Source: Melieria omissa
Lineage: Eukaryota; Arthropoda; Insecta; Diptera; Ulidiidae
Reading direction: 5' to 3'
Assembly: GCA_963971225.1 (NCBI GenBank)
Contig: OZ020269.1
Span: 39,391,264 to 39,455,263, forward strand
DNA length: 64,000 bases
The number at the start of each line of letters is the position of its first letter. Position 1 is the first letter of the stretch. The translations under genes were made by a program, and so were the position numbers. The notes under the pieces were generated by a model. It did no database searches. It was not told the DNA's origin and worked only from the letters and a program-made list of their open reading frames with translations. Below, in pieces: positions 21,019 through 31,950 of this stretch.

Positions 21019-22093
21019 GCAGTACACAATTTTTCGGTCACGCAAATCTAGCACAGTAGGTCCCACACGTACTTCGGCTATACGAAGTTTTGTCGCTGGC
21101 TTCGTCAAACTTCAGTTTTCGAAGTTTATCTTCATTCTTTGTGGGATGTTCGACAAGGAACATCAATTGCGAGCTGTGCTGTGCTGCTTGGCACGAGACG
21201 GCGCGCCGCGGCGTATCGTTTGCAAATTCGAATATGCAAGGGTGTGTGTCCGTGTGAAAATAAATGTGCGTGTTGCTTGTGTATGCGCTGAGGTGAATGA
21301 AAACAATACGAGCAACTGCACAAGATGAAAAGCAAATTGAATTTCCATGGCTTTCGGTTCTGCTATGAATAATGGTCTATGTGAATTCGCAAAGGCGTAC
21401 AGTAGAGTGTGCGTTCCTATTGATAAAAAATGAAAACCATGAATCTCTGCTGTGCAATGATGACATTCATGTAGGCTACGTTGCCTTCTGGCCTAATAAA
21501 ATTCATACCGATAATTTTTTAAATTCATATATTAAAAGCAACATATTATTTATTATTATCATTTAGTTAAAATTTATATTATTTAGCAGTTTTATGTGTT
21601 CTTTAGTATTTTTATTTTATTCTTATTTTTCGTTTTACTTGCAATTTGCTCCCTTTACCAAGTGCAAGTTTTTCTTAGTAAAATTATTAAAGAGTAATCT
21701 AATATAAATTGCTCATGTTCCCAACAAGTAGACAGTACTGAAAATCACATTTTGTATTCATCTACTTTTGTTACGTTTGCAAAACACAAATTGTACAAAA
21801 GCTTTTTATATTGGAGGAATGAGGGGTTGCCTTAAAAAACGTATGAAATGTGTTGTAAAAGATTTTTGAAACAAAAAAAATGAGTCGATTGGAGCTTTTA
21901 GTTTTAGACTACTGTTAAAATAGTTGAAATGTTTGAAAAATATAAACATTTCGTTTCTTTGTAAATTACAAAGCTTATCTTTTATTAACTTTTTGCAGTT
22001 ATGACAGTCAAATTTTTCAATAGTTTTCATCAATATGAAACCAGAGAAATAACGAAGGGAACCATCACTCATATGTTCATTTTTTATAATCCC
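21019..22093. other. P-type element, 3' non-coding region
   Basis: Subterminal inverted text at 21045-21130 (TAGGTCCCACACGTACTTCG, CTTCGTCAAACTTC) pairs with 25150-25250. The rest is AT-rich, with no domain recognised in any frame. Confidence 0.45.
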
Positions 22094-24707
22094 TTAGGCA
22101 TTTGAAGAATTCGCTTTCTCTGCATCAAATATGTCCTTTGCTAAGCAAAATTCTTCACCGCACTCTTGATTTATAGCATTTTGAGTTTCATTGTCAATTT
22201 CAAACAAACTGGTATTATTGTCAATTGTTATAAATGAACCTTCGTCAGTTGGTTCACAATTGGAGGTTCCTGCCTGAAATACTATTTTCATTGAGATCAT
22301 TTTCGCAAGAATTTGGTCAAACTCAAAAAGTGAAGGATTATTGTTTGTAACTCCTCTTTTTCTTACCAAATAAAAAAGATTTTCAAGCGGGTCTTGATTA
22401 AGTCTTGATAATAAAAGAAAATTGGATTTTTCCGCCTAGATATCTTGTGAAACAGACAAAACTGAAGTAATTGATAAAACTATACCATTTAAACAGTATA
22501 CAGTTTTAGGATACTGACAACTTTTGACATAGTTTTTCATTTCCTTCAAATAATTTTGGATATTGTTATTCTCACGATGAGCTGATCGGAAAGGATTTTT
22601 ATCAAAAAGAACATGGCTATTCAAACAATCAAAAAGTCTGTTTATTTTTTCAATAAATATAGCTGTGGACAAAGCTTTTTCTTTGCAATCATTATAACAG
22701 CCCATTTTCAACCAAAGATTTTATGGCTGCGGATACAGTATGGCTAAATATTTGAGTTGCGTATTTAACCTTCATTTTTTCAAATGAATTAGGATAAATA
22801 TGTTTTGTTGTCAATTTGGGACAAAGGCGGGTTGAATTGTTTTTATCCAATTCATATAATAATAATAATAATAATTGATTGGCACGACAGCCCGCTTACG
22901 CGAGACTAAGGCCTAGCTTCCCGCAACCACCCGTGTTGTGCGTGTGAATTTGTACGCGAGTGGAAGGGACCTACAGTTTTATGCCGGTTCCGAACGGCAG
23001 GTTGGGAGCTTTTTCATAGGCAATTTTTACTCTCAGAGGTTTGCCATTTCCAGCTGAGAGGACAGCCACCGAAAGAGAAAACGAGTTTCCCGTTATTTTT
23101 TTAGGTGTTCCTACAGCAGTATTCGAACTTACGTCGCTCTGCATTCGACTCGATGGACCGCGCCCTAACCAACTGAGCCACGGCGGCTGCCAATTCATAT
23201 AATTCATCCAATTCATATAACCTGCAAATAATTGACCAAGAAATTTGTCCATCAGGCGAAATGATATCATTTCGTGTTAAAATATTTCTTAGTGATTTTA
23301 TTAGATGGGTAACATCGTACAATGTAAAAATTGTTTTCGAATCTATGACGGTAAAAGGCGATTCAGACGTTATTGCCAATTTAGCGAATGAAGATCTGTT
23401 GTTTGACCCTTGATCACACACAATTGCCCTTACGTTTATACCCAGTTTTTGAGAAATTTTTACATTATTTTTTATAATTTCTTTAAGTTCATTTGACGTC
23501 AAGCCGGTAGAAGAAGCGTAATAGCTTAAAACGTATTTCCAAATTGAATACAGCCCCCTTAGCATAAAAACGCAAACTTGACCAGTAAGTTGGATTTTTC
23601 TTTCGGTTCCATCATCAACAAAGCCCACAACTTCATCATTAAACAGATTGTACTGTACTGTACTGTTCTGACAGAAAATTCATCGAACATCAAAACAGCT
23701 TCTCGTTCGTCGATATTCATAACTTTAAAAATTTTTTCAAGCGTGCTAAACAATTTTTGGCTTATGCCTGGCTGCAATGATTTTATTGGAGCCCATCTTA
23801 ACAACGACGTTTTAGAAGGTAAATTTAATTTCAGTTCGTCCCTTAGGAATTGGTAAGAAGCTGCAGAATAAAAGAACATGCTTTGTGCTATAACTTTTTC
23901 TTTTTCTTGCCAAAGAACTCTTTTCTTTAGTAACATTTTACAAAATATGGCATTATTATCGGACAAAGATTTCTTAGCGACAAAATCATCAACTGCCTGT
24001 TCTATATTAGTCGCTCTTATTTTTTTGTTTCTTTTATACTTATAGCAAATTTTTCTGTAATTTTACAATCTTTCTCTTTTGGTCATAAATAATTTTTTTT
24101 TGTTTTTTAATTTCACCGCATGCGTCCCAATATTTCTTTCTGTAAAAAGCTTCGCTTTGTTCCCTTTTTAAACAATAAGTGCAGTATTGGTCTTCTTCAT
24201 CTTTTTTTATTTCCGTTCCCAAATTGTTGGACAAATTTTTCCACGCATTATTTCTGCAAGGATCCTCAAAAACCAAAAAATCTGCAATATCTCCCACAGT
24301 GTCCATTGAAGAGTCTGACAATTGTGCTTGACGTTGAATCGAAACATATTGATCAATTTCATCCTCTATTTCATTGAAATCAAATAAATGGGGGGAGCTC
24401 TCTGTGTTACTTTGGGAAGTTATTTTTTTAGGTTCAGGTTGAGAGTTGGTATCGCGTTCTTTTTCAGAAGTCTGTTACCAATAAACTTAGGTTCAAAATG
24501 GTTATCACAAATAAATGCCTTGTCGATATCTTCATCTTTTTTGAGATTGCATTTTGCGATCCATTTATTTCTGAAATATTCATTTTTCGGAGATTTAAAA
24601 AGCCGAACTTTAAGAGACCCGTAATCATTCCTATAGCTCCTTTGACAGGAAAAAATAGCGCATTTCTTGTTATTTTTACGCTTTTTGTCGGAATTACTTA
24701 TATTCAT
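22094..24707 (-). pseudogene. P-type transposase with THAP domain, frameshifted and SINE-interrupted
   Basis: Minus strand from ATG 24705-24707. The THAP zinc finger (residues about 1-90) has C-x4-C (CAIFSC), a central W (RNKWIAKC), C-x2-H (CDNH) and the AIPTL form of the AVPTL box. A run of A near 24420 breaks the frame. A basic coiled coil follows (KKQKKIIYDQKRKIVKLQ), then, after another break near 24040, the catalytic core with VLMFDEFSVRTV and AIVCDQGSNNRSSF, the latter two carrying the conserved aspartates, and LYDVTHLIKSLRN. The SINE at 22861-23189 interrupts the core. Beyond it the frame still reads KNPFRSAHRENN and ends near 22094. In P elements this enzyme binds subterminal sites and cuts the ends, using GTP as a cofactor. 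This copy is dead. Confidence 0.85.
22861..23189 (-). mobile_element. tRNA-derived SINE, copy 1, inside the P-type transposase
   Basis: The minus strand starts CAGCCGCCGTGGCTCAGTTG, with an A box (TGGCTCAGTTGGTTAG) and a B-box-like GTTCGAATACTGC: a tRNA-like head with an internal pol III promoter. A shared body follows (CCACTCGCGTACAAATTC region, CTGTAGGTCCCTTCCA), and the 3' tail is (ATT)n. CCAATTCATATAAT flanks it exactly at 22847-22860 and 23190-23203, a 14-bp duplication typical of LINE-driven retrotransposition. Confidence 0.85.
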
Positions 24708-25271
24708 GATAAAAACTTGATGACGTTAATACGAGTAAAATCAAGTCAAGTTTCAAAAAAAGGGTCGTCAACAATATTGTTTAGGGATTCAACCACGTCA
24801 GAATTCGCTTAAATTTTTCAATTCAAACAAATTTTTCAAATCCAACCAGACAGCGCAACGATTAGATTGATAATGAGCTGTTCTCAGCAAATTTGTTGAA
24901 GCGAAAGCGATCGCCAACGAAAAAAGGTTTACACACAAAAAATAAGCGCGAACAAGTGAAAGTGTGTTGTTGCTTTTGTTGGCATTTTTGGTGGTTGATT
25001 ATTTCATTGCGTGTGAAGGCAACGCACACAATTTTGCGAATGTTTTCGACTAGCCGAAGTGCGTAGTTGCTGCGCTGAAAGCAAGGCGCACAACAGCAGC
25101 AATAAGATCATCAAGCGCACAGTTGATGTGCGACTGACCACATCAACATAAAGCAAATTATGAAAGCTGACTTCGAATTGAGAAGTTTGCCGAAGTCATC
25201 GCGAATATGTTCGAATAGCCGAAGTGCGTATGGGACCTATTGCGCTGGTACGCAAATTTGTGCGAGTTGAC
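24708..25271. other. P-type element, 5' non-coding region
   Basis: This region should contain the transposase promoter. Repeated CCGAAGTGCGTA boxes (about 25053 and 25219) and AGTTTGCCGAAGTCAT are inverted partners of the left subterminal region. No clear TATA box was identified. Confidence 0.45.
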
Positions 25272-25304
25272 ACCTCTATGTGTTTATTTGCTTAGTGGCT
25301 GCAC

Positions 25305-26545
25305 GCAGAATTAAACACAAAGCAAAAATAATTGAATCGAAAATCCAATTCATTTCCTAGCCGGCAACAATAACAACAACCATAGCTTATTACTCTTCTC
25401 CCTATATATATAAGAAGCAAGTGGTCGACAACAACAGCAACAACAGCCGACGCTATTTTCCGATCATTACTTTCTTCTTATCTCTCTGCTGTTTGTTCTG
25501 TGAAATAACAGAAACGAAAGCTGTCTAGTGCTGTTTGTAATGTTAAGAGCAGAGGACGAAATGTTCAATTAACAGTGATCGTAATATAACGGCCCCTTAA
25601 CATTTTTGAATTTGTATGACAGGGGTGCCCGAACCCTTTTTATGGAAGAGCAAACACCAATACATACAAAGCATACTGTGCTGTGTGTGTATACTAAAAT
25701 GCTTATGCCGACGATCATTTACAAAAACAAATGAGGAACTGGAATCCTCAGCCTATGCTAAAGATAATTTATAAAAACAAATGAGCAACGAGAGCATAGG
25801 GCATGGGCACCTCTGTTGTATGAGATGCGCGTTCTGTATTACCGTTTATTCTGTGGTGAAATGCAGCTAAATGTGAGTGTTTCAAAGAAAATTCGGTTTG
25901 CAAAGTAGTATTTTGGCCAAATCATGCAGCTAAGCAGAAAATGCACCCAGGCGAATAGGCAGCTAAACGGAATATACTGTACATAGGTCGTTTGTGTTTT
26001 GATTCAATTGTGGAATATAGTAATTTCAAAACCCCCGCGGCCCCCTTTAAACGGTTTTAAAACATCTGTTCGGTTTTCAAACACTAAAAAGTTGGCATCT
26101 CTGATAGTTTTCGAGGCAGAACCTTAAAAATAGTGTAAATGTTTAAGAATAGTGTAAATATTCTACACCTGAATGGTTCGATGGCGAATGCTGCGACCAT
26201 AAAGTTACAATATTAGATTTTTAATTTACCACTCCTACGAAAACACTGCTTATGGATTGTATAAAAAGGAGATTGAAAAACGAGAATTGAAAATAGTTGG
26301 TGGCCAATAAAAACGTATGCATTTTATAAAGGATAAATTCAAACACAAGTAACAACGACAACATTCACGCTATTCCCGCCTACACGAGACAGCGCAAAAA
26401 ACAGTACACCGCCGACAACAAAAGCAGCGTTCATCGTTATGTTTATCAATTGGCACAGTGGCGTACATAGGTATTCAATCATTCATTTTAAGGGTGCTTA
26501 CGTCCACAACTTTCAAGCCCAGTGCCAGCTGAAACAATTTTTGGG
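25305..26545. other. Unclassified AT-rich stretch
   Basis: No gene recognised. TATATATAAGAAGC at about 25405, followed by CAACAACAGCAACAACAGC, could be a promoter-like stretch but leads into no coding frame. GGCAGCTAAACGGAATATAC with CTGTA (about 25961-25981) looks like a pogo-type end, matching text near 10768 and 11328. Confidence 0.35.
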
Positions 26546-26651
26546 AACTAAAATGTTTGCAAGGTACAAATATTTGGGAGAGGTTTGAACAACAGCAGAA
26601 CTAAAATGTTTGCAAGGTACAAATATTTGGGAGAGGTTTGAACAACAGCAG
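26546..26651. repeat. Two-copy 53-bp tandem duplication
   Basis: Units 26546-26598 and 26599-26651 are identical by eye, each starting AACTAAAATGTTTGCAAGGT and ending GAACAACAGCAG. A recent local duplication; no coding meaning seen. Confidence 0.9.
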
Positions 26652-27607
26652 CGAGAATACGAATATGTACAGAAGCGACTTCTACTCACATGTAACACTG
26701 AAGTTACAGATAATTCTACTGTTAGTAACAGAGGGTTCTGCTGTCAATAACAGAGGGTTACTACCAGCAATACCCGCCATAGAACGCGTTTGCTTGCGCG
26801 TTCTATAAAACTTCATGTTCGTTGATATTACGTATACACATAACCAGACACAAGGTCGGTTTCAGTACAAATATTTTGTACAAATGTTTACTGGATTTCG
26901 TTCGTGTACGTCAAATCTCTTGCGAGAGAAACTGAGATCGTAAAGTGACAGTTCACTTTGTGAGAAGTCCAAGTTTTTACTGGAGAAATGTTTGCCAGTT
27001 ACTACCAGCGACTAAGAAGAACAAGAACAACTTATGATGGAATGCCATATGATCGACCGCAAAGTCACATAATTGCTATGCGTTTGTGAAACTGCTGACC
27101 CACAACCATCTTGATCAGCTTTACCTACTGTAGCTGAGAGAGAAGAATCGCAGATTAAGCCCAACCAACCATAGGGTAACTTCGGGTATTGTGGTATACC
27201 TTCTGTTTTTTGTCTATATCACACTAGAATTCGGCCCAAATTGAATGAAATTCGATGGATGACATATTTCAAGTACCTTCTGAAGAACATTTTCAGAGAT
27301 GTTTTTGAAAGAAAGATATTCTTGTGAAAACTCATAAACATCACTTCGCCATCACTTTCAGGCAATAAGGGCTGAAGGGGGTTTTACAAAGTACCTGCCA
27401 TATTAAAAAAGATTTGAAAAGATCTAGATTTCTAGCTTTGCATTATTTTAAAAGCTTAAATTTGGCCAAATAGCCATTAAAACATTTTTTGCTTTTATGG
27501 TATTGTGGCATTGAATATTTTGCGATATATTTTTCCATTATATAGAGGGTGGTAGGTAACTGCAGTTTTTCTGTATTCAAATACCTTTCGTGTGTTATTT
27601 ATTATAT
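26652..27607. other. Unclassified stretch
   Basis: No gene seen. TAACAGAGGGTT repeats at about 26727 and 26750. TAGAACGCG ... CGCGTTCTA (about 26779-26805) is a short hairpin. GGGTAACTTCGGGTATTGTG near 27175 resembles text at 59050 and 59580. Confidence 0.35.
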
Positions 27608-27740
27608 TGTTACGAAAATTCCAAGGTTCGTTTTGATTGTGTTTGAAAATAAAACAACTTCAATTATTCAGCGCAAACGTAGTCAAAACTAACAATCACT
27701 TTATTTACAAATTTACACTTGTTCTACTTTAGACTACTAC
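27608..27740 (-). mobile_element. Gypsy LTR fragment (R-U5 end), related to the gypsy-2 LTR
   Basis: On the minus strand it contains AATAAAGTGATTG, TTGAAGTTGTTTTATTTTC and AACGAACCTTGGAATTTTCG and ends CGTAACA, closely matching the last 110 bp of the gypsy-2 LTRs. ATAT lies outside the terminal TGTTACG (27604-27607). The U3 side is not recognisable, so it is a truncated or diverged solo LTR. Confidence 0.65.
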
Positions 27741-28017
27741 TATTGCATGTTTCCCCATTGCTTGCTCAACACATACTCGACCCATTGCACAGTGATTCAA
27801 CTCCATACAACCGCGAGACAAAATTAGAAGGAGTGGTCCGTTCCTCATAAAATTTGGCATACTAGTTAATCATGGTCTGCTAAATTGAAATCTCTAACTT
27901 GTTTTTCTTAAACTTTTGTAGTATGGCAATGCCAGAGTCTTAAATTTTCAAATTTCGTCACTTTTGGAGAGCTATAGCAACAAGTGTGTTGGCTAGATTT
28001 TTCAAATTTTACATTTA

Positions 28018-28495
28018 CAGCCCTATACAATTGAATTGAATTTGATTGTTTCCGTATCCTGGAAAAATGGTGACAAGAAGAAAGTTCAAACAATTCACCA
28101 CTCGAGGTGAAAGCTTTTTAATGTCAAAACAGCTGTTTTTTGTATTTTTTTTTGTCAAACTGTAAAAAAAAACAAGCAAAAAATGTCAAATGCAGAAAAT
28201 CTGGCGAAGTAAGTCTTTTTTTTTTAGTTTCTTCACAATGCATGTATATATTCTTTTCGTTTCGAGAGTTCCTAAGTTTAAGCGCACGACACAGGAGCAG
28301 CTGAAGCATTTTTTTTTTGCAGTTTGTCAAGGCGCATTTGATCACGAAATTTGAATTTTATAAGCTTTGTGTGCTTGTCACCTGTTCCTACGGAGGTGAC
28401 AAATTTCTTCACAATTGACGCCTTTTGAGCTTTTGTTACCAAGTATTCAATTGATTTCCGATTTGAGTATTGTTACGGTTGCCAGAAAAGGGCTG
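28018..28495. mobile_element. hAT-like MITE, CAGCCCTAT termini, copy 1
   Basis: Left end CAGCCCTATAC; right end GCCAGAAAAGGGCTG. The interior (GAAAGTTCAAACAATTCACC, CACTCGAGGTGAAAGC, CCTAAGTTTAAGCGCACGAC, CTACGGAGGT) matches copy 2 at 51137-52410. No 8-bp duplication could be confirmed. Non-coding. Confidence 0.6.
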
Positions 28496-28629
28496 TTAGT
28501 GGAGGTTCATTTTTCAAGATGTATCTACAGTTAAAATTTCACATTTGTAGCTTTAGCGGTTTGGGCTGAGCGATGATGAATCAATCAATCAATCAGTCAG
28601 TCAGTTAGGGCAAACAATCTATGTATATA

Positions 28630-29150
28630 CGTGGGTGGTCCGATAAGTACTTAGCCTACAAAAGAAAAACGAACATTTTGGAAAAGTGGCGATTTATTTC
28701 TCAACGTAGTCTCCTTTCAACTCGATACACTTGACCAAGCGATGCTCCAACTTCTTTAACCCGTCTGAAAAATACGTTTTCTGGAGGCCTCCGTGGCGGC
28801 GATAACCTCCTCATTCGACTCAAATTTCTGCCCGGCGAGTGACTTTTTCAAGTTTGGAAACAAAAAGAAGTCACACGGGGCCAAATCTGGAGAATACGGT
28901 GGATGGGGCAGCTGTTCGTAGCCTAATGGGCCCAATTTGGCGAATCATCGACCGATATTGCTCTTTTACCATTTTTCTAAAATCCGCGGACACGTTCGTT
29001 TCCACACGCGGTCAAAACAAAACTACAAATCCAATATGGCTGAAATTTTGACAGTAGCTGTCTACGAGGATGTACTACACGATAGTAAATTTCTCTTACG
29101 ATAGTGGCACCATCGGGCGGTGGGGCTAAGTACTTATCGGACTGCCCACG
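28630..29150 (-). mobile_element. Mariner, internally deleted, CGTGGGTGGTCCG termini
   Basis: The ends CGTGGGTGGTCCGATAAGTA and (inverted) TACTTATCGGACTGCCCACG flank 521 bp, with TA outside both (28628-28629 and 29151-29152). The minus strand retains the C-terminal transposase part, including YSPDLAPCDFFLF with the third catalytic aspartate and, in another phase, HRLVKCIELKGDYVEK. The N-terminal helix-turn-helix and first catalytic residues are deleted, so it could move only in trans. Confidence 0.8.
28700..28925 (-). pseudogene. Mariner transposase C-terminal remnant
   Basis: Reading down from about 28925: EQLPHPPYSPDLAPCDFFLF, then NLKKSLAGQKFESNEEVIAA. A frame change follows before HRLVKCIELKGDYVEK at about 28700. 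SPDLAP-D carries the last residue of the D,D34D triad. Neighbouring text near 28960 (MVKEQYRSMIRQ) may be a scrap of the N-terminal side. Not functional. Confidence 0.7.
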
Positions 29151-29152
29151 TA

Positions 29153-30520
29153 AAATTGGAGGCGGTACCACGCCCTCTTGTCCAATGCTCCAAACTTTCT
29201 TCTAGTCGAATTGTGCTACTAAGTGGAAAGTTCGTACCAAGTTTCACTGATTTGTGTGTGTACTGCATAACTGTTGGATCATAAAAAATGTGCCACGCCC
29301 CGTGACCAACGCCGATCAAATCTCATCAGTAGAATGGCACATCTATGAAACGACGGTACACCAAATTTCAATGCTGTGCGACTTACAATTCCGAAGCTAT
29401 TCCATTTAAAAGATTTGAGTTGTATGGGCGGTGCCACACCCCTTTGTTCAATACCCACCCCATTCCCTCTATCGAAAGATATGATTAAATGGTAGGTTCA
29501 TACCAAATTTCATTGATGTACGACTTACAGTTCTGCTGCATACAAAATTTGACACGCCCCTTGTTCAACGCCCATAAAATTTTAACAGTAGAATAACACA
29601 TCTATGAGGAGACGGTACACTAAATTTCAATGCTGTGCGACTTACAATTTCGAAGCTATTCCACTTAAAAGATTTGAGTTGTATGGGCGGTGCCACACCC
29701 CTTTGTTCAATACCCACCCCATTCCCTCTATCGAAAGATATGATTAAATGGTAGGTTCATACCAAATTTCATTGATGTACGACTTTCTGCTGCATACAAA
29801 ATTTGCCACGCCCCTTGTTCAACGCACATCAAATTTTAACAGTAGAATGACACTTCTATGGAACGGTGGCATATTCAATTTCAATACTGTGTGGCTTACG
29901 ATTCCGAAGCTATTCCATATAAAAGATTAAAGTTGTATTTGCGGTGCCACGCCCCCTTGGTAAATACCCGTCCCATTTCCTCTGTGGAAAGATATGACTA
30001 AATGGTAAATTTGTACTAAGTTTCATTGATGTGCGACTTACAGTTACAAAATTATGCGGATAGTTTGGGACAAGCACAAATGTGCCACGCCCCTTGTCCA
30101 ACGCCCATAAAATTTTAACAGTAGAATAACACATCTATGAGGAGACGGTACACTAAATTTCAATGCTGTGCGACTTACAATGCCGCAGTTATTCCATTTA
30201 AAAGATTTGAGTTGTATGGGCGGTGCCACACCCCCTTGTTCAATACTCACCCCATTCGCTCGGTCGAAGGACATGATTAAATAGTAAGTTTGTACCAAAT
30301 TTAGTTGATGTGTGACTTATGGTTCCAAAGTTATTGTCTAAAAATTTATCCTGCCTGTGCCACGCCCCGTTTTCCCGACTTTTCTTTTTCCCTAAACCTT
30401 CACGTAACAATTTCGAACAAACCTGCTGAAGGAAGTATCCACGTTGGTCCAGTCGTTTCCAAGTGTTAAGCAGCCGAACGGACCACGATTCATTTTTATA
30501 CTCATATATAGATAATTTTT
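29153..30520. repeat. Second array of about 260-275-bp GC-box tandem repeats
   Basis: GTATGGGCGGTGCCAC-type boxes occur at about 29422, 29681, 29935 and 30214, spaced 254-279 bp. Units share AATTTCAATGCTGTGCGACT, CCATTCCCTCTATCGAAAG and CCCCTTGTTCAACGCCCA. The array ends in a unique tail (CGTTGGTCCAGTCGTTTCC, AGCCGAACGGACCACGATTC) followed by TATATATAG. Same family as 3520-4936. Confidence 0.75.
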
Positions 30521-30568
30521 TTTCGCTTAAAATGTTTTATTATTACATACTACGTATGTAATGATGTA

Positions 30569-31187
30569 TAGGGTGTTTTTTTTAGAGGTTTGTTTTTCGA
30601 ATAGAGATAAAACTGGCATTTTGTGGTCAAATCTGGCAACTCTAATGTCATTTATGTTCAGTTTGGTTTGCCATTTCATCATGAACAGGTTGACAAAAGA
30701 ACAACGCTTGCAAATCGTGCAAATTTATTTCGAAAATAATGGTTCAGTTTACGAAGTTTACCGCAAGCTCCGTCCATTTTATGGTCGACATAATCGTCCA
30801 TCAGAGCAAAATCGGTCCATCCATCGGTTAACCATGGGTCGTTTTCGCACTACGTTTACTCTATGTGATAATACGCATCCGCAGAGACGTCGAACAGTGC
30901 GCACCGAAGAAACAATTGCCGCTGTAGAGCAAAATGTTGAAGAGGACCCGAATGAATCGATTCGCCACCGTGCTCAGCAATTGGAGCTTTGTCCATCAAC
31001 TTTAAAAATTGGACCTGTAGAATTGGCTTTATTCGAGCCAGCTGCGGCGGCCACATGCCCGAAATCATATTTAAACATTAATGGCATAAAATTATCCTTC
31101 CAATAAAGCCAAATTGATGGACATTAAAACGATTTTCTTGTGTTTTATTTCAATTCGAAGTTCTATACCTCTAAAAAAAACACCCTA
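30569..31187 (+). mobile_element. Mariner-like element, 619 bp, TAGGGTGTTTTTTTTAGAGG termini
   Basis: The ends TAGGGTGTTTTTTTTAGAGG and CCTCTAAAAAAAACACCCTA are perfect inverted repeats with TA outside (30567-30568 and 31188-31189). It retains the DNA-binding half of a transposase but lacks the catalytic core, so it is an internally deleted copy. Confidence 0.85.
30681..31106 (+). pseudogene. Mariner-like transposase, DNA-binding half only
   Basis: ATG at 30681 gives MNRLTKEQRLQIVQIYFENN, then VYRKLRPFYGRHNRPSEQ and, after a divergent stretch, RRTVRTEETIAAVEQNVEED and IRHRAQQLELCPSTL. This is the paired helix-turn-helix region of an insect mariner-like family. The central DDE domain is missing. 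Just past the junction a different phase reads GGHMPEIIFKH, the usual C-terminus. The residual frame ends at 31106 in non-native sequence. It could bind element ends but not cut them. Confidence 0.75.
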
Positions 31188-31189
31188 TA

Positions 31190-31950
31190 CATTAATAAAA
31201 AAGTATGAAAAAGCCTTTTGTTCTATACCCATATCGTGTAAATCAGTTGGAGATTGATTGAGTTTTTTTGATAAAAACTTTGAACTTTGACCCCGAGCTA
31301 CACCTTTTGTGGGCGTTTCCCAGGCAAAATTTTTAGTTTGTTAAATTCAGGAGCCAACCCTCTATATAAAAGCATACTAATTTATTTTTTTCACGAGAGT
31401 TCGCTATACTGTATTTATGCCAAAATAAAATTATTATTTTTTGTATTACATGTTTCTAAATTAAATATCCTCAATATTATATTGTTTACATGTCATTTAA
31501 AATCGTCAAAATTGAGATTAACCCATTAACCCTGAATGGACAAAAAATCAGGCAGGTTTTCAGCTTGTTTTCTTCCTTGTTAAAAGTCCCGAGAAAAATT
31601 TGAAAACCAATGTAAAATTTAATGCTCTTTCCGAATATGCCAATGAAATTCCGCTAAACTTAATATTTGAAAAGTTATGAACGTTTTTTCGCCGAAAATT
31701 GCAATTTTCGCGGTACTAAAAATTTTTTAATCCGAAATTCCGATAGGAAAGCAGTTACGTCCATAGCTTTTTTTGCTAGGAAACGTGGCATAGGATGTTC
31801 ACCTATAGAAATAAATCGTTCAGACCTGAGTTTGAGCAATTTCAGTCCAGCACTTTTTTCCTAGACTGAGTGAATTCAAAGAAAAAAATGCATGTCTGTT
31901 TCGATACAGATTTTTTGTTGTTCAACCGCCATTTTGAGCTTGAGAAATTG
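31190..31950. other. Unclassified AT-rich stretch
   Basis: No gene seen and no terminus or repeat assigned. Confidence 0.4.

Larger units (their letters stand above)
20926..25297 (-). mobile_element. P-type DNA transposon with broken transposase
   Basis: Both ends carry CACTAAGCAAATAAACACAT, inverted (20926 and to 25297). Subterminal text is also inverted, including TAGGTCCCA and ACTTCGGCTAT, so the inverted similarity spans about 150 bp. GCTGCAC flanks both sides (20919-20925 and 25298-25304); P elements normally duplicate 8 bp. The minus strand encodes a THAP-domain transposase. Total length is 4372 bp, about 4.03 kb without the SINE nested at 22861. The left end is unusual in having its terminal repeat three times. 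Confidence 0.85.

Noticed and set aside
23101..23189. tRNA gene
   Set aside because: The A- and B-box-like text belongs to the head of a SINE with a target duplication; the cloverleaf is degenerate and the same head occurs in other SINE copies.
25380..25460. TATA-like promoter with CAACAACAGC leader
   Set aside because: No coding frame or exon follows within reach; AT-rich DNA gives TATATATAAG often.
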